Part shown: positions 12,146-23,500 of the stretch, one piece after another
Position numbering within the stretch: the first letter of the stretch is position 1
How the letters are laid out: each line of letters begins with the position of its first letter
Assembly (NCBI GenBank): GCA_963920635.1
Contig: OY987300.1
Coordinates: forward strand, 80,639,899 to 80,703,898
Source: Pseudeuparius sepicola
Taxonomy: Eukaryota > Arthropoda > Insecta > Coleoptera > Anthribidae
Reading direction: 5' to 3'
DNA length: 64,000 bases
The notes under the pieces: generated by a model
Database searches by the model: none
Seen by the model: only the letters and a program-made list of their open reading frames with translations
Told to the model about the DNA's origin: nothing
Made by a program: the position numbers and the translations under genes

Positions 12146-12771
12146 CAGGGTGTTAGTAAATAAGTGCGACAAACTTTAAGGGGTGATTCTACATGAAAAA
12201 ATAATGACAGTTTGCTATATAAACGTAGGTCCGCAAATGCTTCGTTTCCGATATACAGGGAGTCAAAGTTAAAAAAAAATGATAATTTATATTTATTGTT
12301 ATAGCTATGCTCACCTAACTAAAAATGTTTTATTCGAGATATTTTTATTTTCATTTGTTGTTTTGATTTATTATTGCTGTATAGGATAGGTTTTTGATAT
12401 TGTTGTAATAGAAATTAAAAATACGCGTTATGTTGTTTTATTTTTTTGCATAAAAATGGCGGCCCCTGTGAAAAAAAGGTAAGAAAGCTTTTTTGTCACT
12501 AATTAAACGAGGATTTTAAAAGTAATTTTTATTTTAAATTGACTCAGTGGCGTATCATTTATTTTCTTGAAAATATCGAGGCCATTACCCCTATGCACGC
12601 CACTGATTAACATAATTTTTTTAATCGGGTGTCAAAAAATGCGCTTTCTACTCCTCTTAAAACCCACCAAATTTCATTTGAATATCTTAATCCGTTTCAG
12701 CGCAATAAATAAATTATCATTTTTTTAAAAACTTTTCATGTAGAATCACCTCTAACACAACTAACACCCTG
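12146..12771. mobile_element. Palindromic TA-flanked element, copy b
   Basis: The ends are CAGGGTGTTAGT (12146) and ACTAACACCCTG (to 12771). The left flank is TA and the right flank CA. The subterminal GGGGTGATTCTACATGAAAA recurs inverted near 12728-12750. The centre is AT-rich and non-coding. Confidence 0.7.
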
Positions 12772-12879
12772 CATAAAATAAAACATTTAAAATTTTTAAT
12801 GGAAAAAAAAATACAAAATTTGACAACTGACTTTTGTCCTTTCATACTTGTCAAAAGAGACGGAGACTATTTGTCTAGT

Positions 12880-13215
12880 TGGCCCCCACCTGTCAGTTCA
12901 CCCGTCCGACGACCGTCTCCCCCCATTTCCGAACGTCACCATTCGACGCACTTCGCGAAAGACCGCGGCGTTAAAGAAATTACCAGAGGGGTGGCAGGGA
13001 GGCCGCCGCATCGGGGGCGGCTGAGGCCCCGACTGGGGCCTCCAGACGGTCATCCAGTGGTCGCCAGGAGCGACCCGCACGTCGACACACGGGGGGGATC
13101 GATGCGCCCCCCTCTCCCCCCTCAGCTCCTATTGACGGCCTTAAGACCGGCCAACCGGTGTTAAGCGGTCACGCGAGGGGCCGAGAGGTGGACAAACGGG
13201 TAGTGGGGGGGGGAG
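12880..13215. other. GC-rich island, candidate promoter/5' exon
   Basis: An abrupt GC-rich, CpG-containing block with C- and G-runs in an otherwise AT-rich region, upstream of the minus-strand cadherin. On the minus strand an ATG at 13078-13080 opens a frame that meets a donor-like G|GTAATTTC in the phase needed for the cadherin exon. It could be the missing 5' exon or promoter; the sequence alone does not decide. Confidence 0.35.
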
Positions 13216-13977
13216 CGTATTATTGTAGGGTTTTCCATGTATTTTGATGAGGTAACATAATATATATATCCCGTAGTATATATTTTTTATTTTTGGAGCT
13301 AGTGAAAACGAGACGTTTTATCTTTGGTTGACGTTATTTATGAAGACTGCCCACGGCTGTCACGTCCGACACTTTTTTGGATCACCATGCGCTTTCCGGA
13401 GGCACAATGCGAAACACATCGCCATCAGCGCCATCTGTTTTCCAGAACATTAAGCTGAAGCTGTGAGAAGTCTTATAAAAATACTTCTGTCAACGGTTTT
13501 ATCTTTGGCTGACGTAATAAAAGGGTCTGCTATAACGTCTGGCATACAGAAGCCTCCTTATGACGTGTGTCAAAAATAAGCGAGTCTCCATTTCAATTTA
13601 TAGGAAAATAGCCAGTATTTTAGGCATAAACTGGGCCCTAATACAATCTTTTTGCAATGTAGATTAACGTAAAATCAAATAAAATGCACAATATTTATCT
13701 CCTTTTGACACTTGTCACTATAAGGAATTTTCTGTGTGTCTGTGCATGTCAGCGCCATCTGTTTTCAAATATACGGAGCTATAGGCCGTGAGACGTCTTA
13801 TAAATAATACGTCAATCAACGGTTTGAGCGAAAGTAGTAATTTTTTTGAATTATCGCAACCAAGCCAGGGCTATGAGGCAAAACAAATAAGCAGCAGCGG
13901 TTGAGTAAGCATAAATGTAGTTTTTCAAAATCAGTACCTAGGTACCTATATTTGCTTATGCTTAACAATAATACCTA
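13216..13977. repeat. Dispersed repeat pieces
   Basis: Two related segments near 13420-13510 and 13745-13835 share AGCGCCATCTGTTTTC followed by AGCT...GTGAGA and a TCAACGGTTT. A third relative lies at 58.53-58.58 kb. No gene is visible. Confidence 0.55.
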
Positions 13978-14565
13978 TAAGTAGGGGAACCTGATGGGAA
14001 CAACAGCGCGTTGAGTGAATAAATTATTCCTCATTCAACGGTAACAGTGAGACACTTTTTTTCTTTTTAAAATTATTCGAAATTCAATGATTTTTCATAA
14101 ATTATTTTTTTAACACTTTGTTTCCAAATGATTCCGAAACCTATTGCACTGGTTACACTGGCATGGGAACACTATTGAGATCACAGAAAATATATGCACG
14201 TAGCGTATATTTTCTGTGCGTCTCACTGTTCCATTACTTGATGATAACTGTACCATAAACACCGTTCAATACTATAGGATACAGCCCCTATTTTCTGACA
14301 GTTCCTGGTTCCTGCAGAAGCTCAATATAATGAAAAATTAGAATTGACGTGCAATCTTCACAGTTTCACAGTAACATCACAACTTCTAAACTGAATGAGC
14401 GGGAACTGTGGCGTTGATTGAGGAAGCTGACCTTGGGTCTTGCCATTATGCACACCTGGCGCCATCTATGAGCTATTTATAGGATCTCACTGTTACCGTT
14501 GAGTGATTGTGATTATTCCTTCATTCAACCAATGCTGTTACCCTTGTTTATGGAATCCCTACTTA
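13978..14565. mobile_element. Short TIR element with hairpin ends
   Basis: The ends are TAAGTAGGG and CCCTACTTA. Internally, CAACGGTAACAGTGAGA near 14037 is inverted at about 14486-14505, and each end carries a TTGAATGA/TCATTCAA hairpin. A perfect small palindrome AGAAAATATA...TATATTTTCT sits at 14184-14217. It is non-coding. Confidence 0.55.
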
Positions 14566-14894
14566 GCCCATGCGTGACAGAATCATAAGGACACAATTCA
14601 GGGATATTGTTTATCCTGTGATAAGGATACGAGCGCAATATTGGATACAGGCAACAGATGGCGCCAGACGACTTCAGCAAGAATCAACTGTTATTCTAAC
14701 TCTTTCCTACTTTCCTTATTATTTTTCATATTACTCAATGCTCTTACTGATTGTAGAATTTCTTTTAATTTAAGTATTATTATTATTATATGTATGCAGT
14801 TTTGTTGTGTTTGACAAAATAACACAATAAAATAATAATAATCACTTTATTATACAGAATTCGCTACTAGAACTACTAAAAATGTTACAATAAC

Positions 14895-15605
14895 TTAAAG
14901 CTCTCCGTCGATATCTTTATGTTGCTCAGCGGCCTCCCTCGTAAGCCTGTAGTATTTAGCCGATACAGGTCTGTAGTAGTAGGCCTGGTAATCATTTCTT
15001 TCTGCCATTTTATCCTTCACTATACCTTCGACTATTCTGTAATAAGATAAGTTAAAATGTTAAAAATTTTAACCAACTTTTAATATGGCTATTATTTACC
15101 TTAGTTTCCTTCTTTCTTCTTCCATAAACATGTAGGAGCAAAACTTCTCGTAATCTTCCTGTGGATTGGGAAGGAGGTATCTAGCGATGAATCGAGATAT
15201 CGGATGCTACAAAAGAACAGTTCAACATTTGTCGAAGTACGAGAAATAAGCTATAGTTACTCTATGGTACTCCCAATGTTTAGGTATGCAGTCCTCGTCC
15301 TCGGGCAACTCCGACAAAGTAGCGGGACCAATGAAAACGTTTGTATAAGCGATACCTAGCATACACGGGATAATTCCGAGCAGTGAATAGAAGTGCAGGT
15401 AATCTTTGAACTTATTCCAGTCCCATCTGGTCGGTTGAATTACGAAGTTGTGGTGGTCCCCAGACATAGAACGCTTTGAGGCTACAATGGGAATAATAAA
15501 AATAAAAAGTTATGTAATGAATACCAGGAAATACGCACCTGCATTTTTTGCGGCCGAACTGGCTGCCTTTTTGAAGAGTTGTCTTAAAGAACTAAAAACG
15601 ACCAT
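14895..15605 (-). CDS. NDUFB5: NADH dehydrogenase 1 beta subcomplex subunit 5 (complex I SGDH)
   Basis: Accessory subunit of mitochondrial respiratory complex I, membrane arm, inner membrane. Four exons on the minus strand: 15539-15605, 15261-15481, 15100-15206 and 14895-15036. All phases agree, giving 178 residues (vertebrate homologues are about 189). The start MVVFSSLRQLFKKAASS is a basic, presequence-like leader. The second exon has the signature RWDWNKFKDYLHFYSLLG, then one hydrophobic segment (IIPCMLGIAYTNVFIGPATL) and PKHWEYH. The C-terminus is charged (EEERRKLR, RPVSAKYYRLTREA). A minus-strand AATAAA lies at 14846-14851, 44 bases after the stop. It is head-to-head with SNX4, 450 bp ATG to ATG. 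Confidence 0.95.
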
Positions 15606-16055
15606 GTTTAAGGCGTTTAACAAATTATTATTTCTTTTAAAAAAATCCTTCAGAAAACTATTTTAAAAAGTAAAAAGATGTTTTTATTTTGGAAATTTTG
15701 GAGGAATTGACAAGTAAGTGTCAAAACTAGAAATGGCACCTTAAGAATACAAAGGTTAGATTAGTATTTGAGCGTCGCGTTTTTGCAGAATGGGGGTGCG
15801 TTCGGAATTCTACACTATTCGATTCAATTCGGTAGTTTACCGCAGGAAATCTCAACCTAACCATGATTATTTCTGTTATATTTTGTAAATGTGTCAATGT
15901 CAAAAGTGAAAAGAATCATAAAAAAAGTTAGAAGATAGATTTTTTTACACAAAAAATGAAAATAATGACTGAAACTTAAGTAACAAGTACCTTGTCGTAA
16001 AGCCGAATTTGTTATTCTTATTTGGCAGTTATAATTATTTTAAAATTTTCCACAA
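15606..16055. promoter_or_regulatory. Shared promoter region NDUFB5/SNX4
   Basis: A 450-bp gap between two divergent start codons, so both promoters must lie here. I see no clear TATA box. The sequence is AT-rich with one short GC-richer part near 15760-15800. Confidence 0.6.
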
Positions 16056-17802
16056 ATGGAAGAGATTGAAAACTCAAAAGAACCTCCTCAAGAAGTTCAA
16101 AACAACGAAAAGAATAATTCTCAAACGGTATTATTAATAAAACACTATGTCTTGTTTTGAAATGTGATTATTTCTGCTTGTAGGATACTCTGATAAATCA
16201 CGTAGAAATATCAGTATCGGAATCCGAGAAAAGAGCAAACACATCTTTGAATTTGCGAGACTTTTACACGGTTTATTTAATTGAAACCAAGTAAGTATTT
16301 GCTATTGATTTTAACGGTATGCCGCTAATGATTGTAGTTTAATTTATGTGTAAAGGTCACTTATAATTGTTAGTTTAATATCGGTTTTGTATACAGAATG
16401 GACAGTACTTACCCTGTCGGATTAAAGTTGTTACAGTTTTAAAAGTTTAGGATCCATAATTGCTACCATTTTATTTTTAGGGTCACAGATCCGGAATTCC
16501 AACAGAAACTCGCGAAAATAAATTCGGTATGGAGAAGATACACGGAATTCGAACAATTGAGGGATTACTTAGAAGTCACTTATCCGCATATTGTCTTACC
16601 GCCTTTACCGGAGAAACGAGTGATGTTTGGTTGGCAGAAAATATCAAACGACACGTTTGATCCTAATTTTATCGATCGGAGAAGGGCGGGACTTGAAAAT
16701 TTTTTGCTGCGAATTGCGTGTCATCCGATTTTAAATTGGGACAAGCATTTTGTTGAATTTCTTAACCAAGAGGAAGGTTGGAGGGAGTCTCACAAAGCGA
16801 ACGGTAAGAATTTTAAATTATGTCAGTTTATTTTAGATATAGATAAATAAATGTGTCTTTCCGTCAACAAAATATTCCTAGGTTATTTTCAAATGGTGGA
16901 AAACAAATTGAAAGCGCTAAGTGTGTCGATCCGTTTGAAAAAACCGGACGCACAATTTGAGACAATAAAAAACTACAGTCATTGTTTACACAGTAATTTA
17001 AACAATTTATTGAGAGCCAGATGTAGGGTGGCGGAAAAGGAATATACTGTACACAAGTTACACGCCAATTATGGAAGAGTTTTTAGCGAATGGAGCGTTA
17101 TTGAGAAGGTAGGTAATTTTTAGGTAATATTTTCGTTCGAAATATCTATTTTTCCTTTACGAAGGACATGGGGGACGCCTTGCAAAAAACCGGCCACTAT
17201 CTAGACTCGTTTGCTTCGTATATCGATGCCGCGCTCGAAGACGAAGAACTTTTGGCAGACCAATTAAAGGAGTATTTATTTTTCGCTACGTCGTTGGAAA
17301 CCGTTTGCAAAAATCAAGAGATGCTGCAGTTGCAACTAGAAGATTCCGAAGATAGCATGGCGAGCAAAAACGCGGAAAGAAGTAAAGTGCAACTAGGCAA
17401 GACGGGAATTATGTCGAGATTATTCGGAGCTGTCGACACTGATGAAGTGCGAGAGATGAAAGTCAACGTTTTAGACCAGCAGATTCAAGAGGGCGCCACT
17501 GCTGTTAACGACAACAAAACTACGTTAAGGTAAAATTTGTTTTTTCGCGAAAGAAGCGTTAAAAAATTCACTTTATTTACAGCGAATTTAGAACAAAAGC
17601 TTTGACAGATATAGAGAGGTTCCAAAATCAGAGAGTTCTAGATCTTAAAGATACTTTTGCGAATTATACTTTTCTTCAATTGAAAACAGCAAAAAAGGTA
17701 ATAAGAAATTAAAAAAATAATTAAAAATATAAGTTCTGAAAATGGTTCTAGGGACTTCAAACATGGACGCAAATAAGGGATTGCCTGCAAAACATCCCTT
17801 AG
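16056..17802 (+). CDS. SNX4: Sorting nexin-4
   Basis: PX-BAR sorting nexin that binds phosphatidylinositol 3-phosphate on early endosomes and drives recycling and autophagy-related sorting. Seven exons: 16056-16127, 16184-16290, 16481-16803, 16882-17108, 17165-17529, 17583-17697 and 17752-17802. They join in frame to 419 residues. The PX domain spans about residues 30-150 and shows RRYTEFEQLRDYLEVTYP and PLPEKR with the downstream RRRAGLENFLLRI helix. From about 180 to the end is the coiled-coil BAR region (charged helices, VDTDEVREMKVNVLDQQI). The C-terminus LQTWTQIRDCLQNIP fits SNX4. The ATG follows an AT-rich leader, and the upstream partner is divergent NDUFB5. An AATAAA lies near 18319. 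Confidence 0.95.
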
Positions 17803-18435
17803 ATACTAAAATTGTTCAAAGGAAATTAAGTATAATAAGAAATATTTTTTAAGATCTATCTTTTATATCTACTTAATATAAAGAAAATACTCGTGTTTTT
17901 TGTTTGTGCTTCTATTTCTACTCATCATATCATTCCAGCAAGCATTTATTTTTTTCTCTAAACTTAACAGAAAAATCTGTAAGTTTACATTTTTTTGTAC
18001 AACTGTATATCTCCAAGATAATTTTGTGCAAACATTATAAAGAGTACTTTTAAATGTGATACAAAGTATGTATTTAATTTTATTTTTATTTATAAAATAC
18101 ACAAAGTTTTGTCATTTGATATATATGTATAAATACAAATACTAAGAAAATATATCTTATATTTCACTATTATTTTATTGTAAAGCCCTCAGAAGTTCAA
18201 ATACTTTCGGCTGCTATCAAAAGTAGTACAAATGAACTAACTTGCCTTTGTTCATTTACCTACTTTAGAATATTATAATGTGATATTTATTGTTATTACA
18301 GCTTGAGGTTTAAAAGAATAAAGTCACAAAAATTGTTTGTTTTTTATTTAAAAAATGTTTACAGTAATACTTATACTCCTAATTATGTAGACAATTGAAC
18401 TACCCACTTTTTGGAGCACTTAAACGTACATCACT
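17803..18435. other. SNX4 3' region and intergenic DNA
   Basis: AT-rich DNA. A poly(A) signal candidate GAATAAAG is near 18319. No other gene is seen. Confidence 0.5.
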
Positions 18436-18800
18436 TATCAAAAGTAGTTACTGGCTCATCCTAAATGACAGCTTTCAAATAGACTTCAACTTTCAAGGAT
18501 GGTAATTAAATTTAAAAGTAAATTTTATATGCAGCCACAATGGTCTAGTGGCACGATTCTTGCTTTGGGTCTGAGAGGTCCCGGGTTCAAATCCTGGTTA
18601 TGGCTACTTTTTTTATTTTTTAAATCCCATTTTCGAAAAGGCAAATTATAATTTTTGTAGTTAATTTGTTTAATAAGTTTGGTTGTCAAATTACGCCTAA
18701 ACACTGCATAATTAAATTATTTTCAGTTGTTCAATTCTCTTCCTAAATACAACTCGTGGTATACCCAATAATCATTAATTATTAATTCATTATAATCCCA
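18436..18800 (+). mobile_element. tRNA-Pro-derived SINE-like repeat, copy 2
   Basis: Plus-strand tRNA-Pro(TGG)-like head at 18533-18605. The acceptor AGCCACA/TATGGCT has one mismatch, box A is TGGTCTAGTGG and the T-arm CCGGGTTCAAATCCTGG is complete. The anticodon stem is decayed. The flanks GGCTCATCCTAAATGACAG upstream and CATTTTCGAAAAGGCAAA downstream match 4.08-5.25 kb in reverse. A tail fragment recurs near 25.0-25.28 kb. Confidence 0.7.
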
Positions 18801-18866
18801 ATGCGAAAAAATCCATGTTTTTTTATTACAAAAACATATTTACAATAAATAACATCATACATTTCC

Positions 18867-20043
18867 CTAATATGTGGACAATTTGGGTGCTACATTCGAT
18901 TCGACTTCGTACTCTATTTCTACCCTCGGTTTCTGCGATTTTTTGCCGGACATTCCTGGTTTTGGCCCCTTTTTGGTCAGCGTTTTCCCTAATTTGCCCT
19001 TCGAAGGTGTCAAGTCCTAAAAAATAAAATTATACGGAATTTATATGAAAATTTTGATGTGCGAATTTACCTCCATATCTTCATCTGAAGACTCAAAACT
19101 GCTGTCCAAATCGACATTTTCAGGCATACCACTGTCACTATCCTAGAAAATGAAATAATCTGATAGTACATTAATTAATATTAATACACGGAAAAAAATA
19201 CTTCGTCACTTTCTGAATCTGCCATAATGAATTCGGGGCCATCGTCTTCCATTTCCTTTTCTATTTCTTGCTCGATTTCTTCTTCTTCATCGTCAACTTC
19301 TACTTCTTCCTGTGCCTCGTCAAATGCAGTGGTTGGAATGTTGTATAAATCTTGATACTAAAAAATATCGTTAAAAAACGGTAATGTAAAAATAATTTCT
19401 ATTCTTCTTACTACTCCCGATTTAAGCCTGTTCAACAACGTTTTCTCAATACCCTTATCAATTTTAGCAGCAATTAGCGCCTTGTCTTCCCTACGTTTTT
19501 CACGTCTTTCGATATTCCTTTGTAGCGGAACTAGAAGTTTCTGTCTTCGAAGCTTCAGTTTCCTCATTCTTATCAAATACTGCGTGATTTTCACGAATCG
19601 CTGCTTGCACTTTGACTTTATGAAGCCGGGCCAGTACAGCAAATTTTCGTTAATTTGGTGTATAGCCTTTTCAAAATTTCTAGAAAGTTTTACTTTTTCC
19701 CATAACTTTTTTGGAAAGGCCGATCGTTCCGCAGTCTTCATGAACAAATAAATGATTCCTTTTTCTTCTCGAACTGTAGCGTATTGGCTATTTGCTAAGG
19801 GGCACGAAGATCGGTTACAGAGACCCGTCAGGTTATATTCGTTTCTACACATTTTCTGTGTTTTAGTACTGAAAGAGGTAAAAAAATAATGAGGCCAAGG
19901 GAGAAATTATGCACTCTACCTACTTAATTTTATACGAACAAAAGGACTTATTGATAATGCTCCAAACGACCTGAAACAAAAAATAAATATCACAAGTTTA
20001 TTATTGTTAAAAACAGATTTAAATTTACATCATCGTGTTGCAT
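18867..20043 (-). CDS. MAK16: MAK16 homolog (ribosome biogenesis)
   Basis: Nucleolar protein for early 60S ribosomal subunit assembly. Six exons on the minus strand: 20029-20043 (only MQHDD), 19924-19970, 19412-19868, 19202-19357, 19071-19142 and 18867-19016. The product is 298 residues, matching the roughly 300-residue family. The start [17 protein letters not shown] is the family signature. A cysteine cluster [19 protein letters not shown] follows, then [26 protein letters not shown] and [17 protein letters not shown]. The C-terminus is a long acidic stretch followed by a lysine-rich tail. A minus-strand AATAAA sits at 18822-18827. It is divergent from EXOC1, 478 bp apart. Confidence 0.96.
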
Positions 20044-20521
20044 TTTTAATTCTTATCTCTAGTTGCTTCTTTATATTGGTATTTTTCCAAAAATCTTCGA
20101 AAAAAACTATCCAAATATAACCTAAAACACACACGTGTTGCAATTTTATGACATGACAGCCTCCGCAGATTAACCTAATCTTTCTATGTTCAATTAATGC
20201 ACATGCGTCGAACAAAGGATATTTTTAACAAATTTGAAGTGCGTTCCGATTAGGAGAATGAGCCTACCTGGTTACTTGATGTAGGAACAGACCACAGAAA
20301 ATGCAACGTTAAGGTAAGTCAGGATCGTTCGTGTTTTCTGCGAATAATTTTGTGGTTGTCACCACAAACTGTATAGGTTAGGTTGCCACCTTACCTATAT
20401 ATTTTGTGGTTATCAGAATGCCCTAACCTCAACTTCAATTTGTCAACAAAAACAATGATAATATTTTATTTCCCAAATAAAATAACTGATTGTTAATTCT
20501 ACACGCGTTCTTAATCAAAAA
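20044..20521. promoter_or_regulatory. Shared promoter region MAK16/EXOC1
   Basis: The gap between two divergent ATGs. It has two similar patches, TATAGGTTAGGTTGCC and a TTTTGTGGTTGTC/ATTTTGTGGTTATC pair (about 20345-20412), which may be bound by shared factors. No TATA box is evident. Confidence 0.55.
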
Positions 20522-23500
20522 ATGACTTCCACAGTGGTGCGTGCGTTGCAACAAGATGTCTTCAACCCAGCCGAAGAACGCCTGGTGACATGTTGTCACG
20601 TTAGCAAATATTTAAAAAAGAAAAAAACGTCTTTTCTCTGCTTAGTAAGCACAACAAGCGTACCGTTCAGCGTTTCGATAGTCCAAATAAAACAAGCTGA
20701 CAAGCAGGTATTCAAACGTAAGCGTTCCTGGTCTTTGGCAGAACTTAAATCAGTCGACGGTCACGAAGAATCTTACGATACCAAAGAATTTGACCTGCAT
20801 CTGGACAAAGTTTATCGATGGGTCGCACTGAATTCGAAAGAGAGGTATTCGTTTATTCATAATTTGTGGAAGCAGGCCACGAAGCATATTATGAAAGATT
20901 TGCCCATTTTTAAGAACATTCCTAAAGCTTGGGTTACAGAAGACGCACTTACTCCTGAGAGTAAGTTTGTTTCGGCACAATTAAATATGGATAACGATAT
21001 TGTCGAGGATTTTCAAGCAATTACAGACAAAGAACAAGATGATCTTAAAAGGTAAGTTTATTTAGTTAAATCGAGTTCAAAGTTGACTAAAAAATCGCTT
21101 TACTGTTATTGAATTTGTAGGTTAATGTCAGGGTGCGAATTTGCTATAAGTAATGCAGAAGCTTTTATAGAAGTTTTAGCTAGAGATCTATCATTACTCG
21201 ATGGTGAAAATGTTCAATGTGTACTAGCATCGGAAAATCAAATAGAAACACTTATGGAACAATTAGGTAGAATTATTTATTTTTTGTATAGTTGTGCATT
21301 TTTAAAAATATGCTTCTTTAGAATTGGCCATTAACGAAGCAGACAGGTTAGAGACTCAAATGAACGATTACGACGATATTTTATGTCACATTCGTGATAC
21401 AATGGAAAAAATGGAGCGGAAAAACTCGATGATATCTGTAGTTAATACAAATAATCAGTTGCTTATGCAGGAACTACAACATATTATTGTAAGTTTTGCA
21501 TAGTTTTCAATGTAGTATAAAAATCGTTGGACTTTTTTTGCGTAGACTAGATTAGATCTTTCCCCAAAACACCAAAAAATCCTCGACGATGCCGATTTCA
21601 CGACACAAGAGGGCCTTGCAAATGCCATTGAGGCGGCAAATGCGCTTAAAATTTCTATGAATTCCAACATCGACAAAGCTTTGTTGCAAATGTCAGCTGT
21701 TCAAGAACAGAGGAAAAAATTCGAGAAATACAAAGAGAAATTCTCAAGGACTCTCAGCAGGCAACTGAACAATTTGTTTATACATTATGGGAACCATAAA
21801 GGGGAGGGGGAGAGAACTGGTGACTTGATTTTGCCGCAACATAGTGGAGTACATAGGGAGTTATATGCATATACCGAATTAATGCACTGGATGAAGGTGA
21901 GCGTCTACTGAGAGTTTTTTATGTTTGGATCGAGAAGTGACAGACAAGAACAAACAATGTCTTAGGCGATTATTAATATTTGCCCTATCTAAAAACAAAA
22001 TTGATTTTCCTCCAGGCTCCAGAAAAAAATGCTTTTTGTAGGTTATGGACAAAAAAATGTATGACTCCCTAAAAGAAGTGTACACTACTTCCTTAGGAAA
22101 GTTATATGACAGGGATTTGAGGTCTTTATTTAATGCTGCAAGGGAGAAAACAGGAGGTAAATTTAGAATACTTAGAACTGAAAACTGCAAAGAGAAGAAA
22201 GTTTGGCTTTAGAACATCGAAACTACTTTCCAAAACTGAGGACACCCGATTGGATCTCGATCAGAAAACTGATCTGCTACTCATCGCGGAAAATTCCACA
22301 GTTAGGTTAGGTGGTAATATCACTTCTTCATATTTCTGTGGTACCACAAAACAGCAAATAGTGACACTAAATAGTGAATTATTCAATGCCAACATAGATA
22401 TTACTTTGGCGGCGCTGACAAATAAGGATAGCTCTAGGGCGGAACTTTCCTATCTTTTTCAAGGCTAAATTTGTAGTCCTGTTTTTCTACTGTATTATTA
22501 TTACTATTTTTAGTATATGCCACAGTTGTACCAACAACACAAATTGGTCTAGACAGAGACCAGTGGACCTTAGAAACGAGTTCGATAGACAGAAAAAAAT
22601 ATGATTCGATATTAGAAGAAGTTTTAACTCAGTTGGAACCAGTATTTGTTCAAGAACAGCAGTTTTGTGTGAAATTCTTTCAGGTGAGAATATTTTTTCG
22701 GCTGAACATAAAAGTTGCTAAAAAATACATAAACGATACCCAAGGATAAAACACATTTTTTTACGTCAAAATATTGTTTTCTGTTTATAAAAAGTGACTG
22801 ATAGGTATTTTTAATTATTATTAAATTATCAAATGAATAGTCATATTGGAACATTTAGTGTTTTTGAAATATCTCATATTCAGCAAAATTACTACCAAAA
22901 AAAGCAAGAAAAAGGATAGCATGCTAAAAATAATTGTAATGATTTAAATAATAAAAAAAAAACAAAATTCTCCATCGAATCTTACTTTTAGTTGGACGTC
23001 TTGAGCCCAAACGCCAAAAATACTCAAACAACCCTTGACGGTTCAGAATCTAGCAGTACCGAAGTTGTATCTCAAAGAAAACTCGAAAAACAAGTCGACG
23101 AAGATGTTCGCAACATCATGAGCACACTATTTGCCTGTTTAAAAATAGAATTAGACCTCTTGATTGACTACATTAAACGACAGGACAGTTTGTAAGTAAA
23201 AATGACATACGCCATCTTTGTTTGTTTATTTGAAACGCAGGTCTTCTGTTGTTTTCCATGGAGATCCTTGATAAGGAAAGTTGGGTAATAAAATGTTATT
23301 AGTTAGTGTCGCTATTTGGGAGCTATACTTTTTCTTTTCTCATATATATATATATCGTATATTTATTGAATATATTCTCCAGCTACTGTATGTACGTGTT
23401 GGTCAGACTCAACCAACACGTAATGTCGGCCCAAAGTTCGTTTCTAAGCAACACATTCGCGTCCGAACTGATCGAAGTGAAGCGATCCCTGGATCACTTC

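Noticed and set aside
12799..13164. A 121-codon plus-strand frame, Pro/Arg-rich.
   Set aside because: It follows from high GC with few stops; no motif or splice context on this strand.
18533..18605. A functional tRNA-Pro gene on the plus strand.
   Set aside because: The anticodon stem does not pair and the surrounding sequence is a dispersed repeat.
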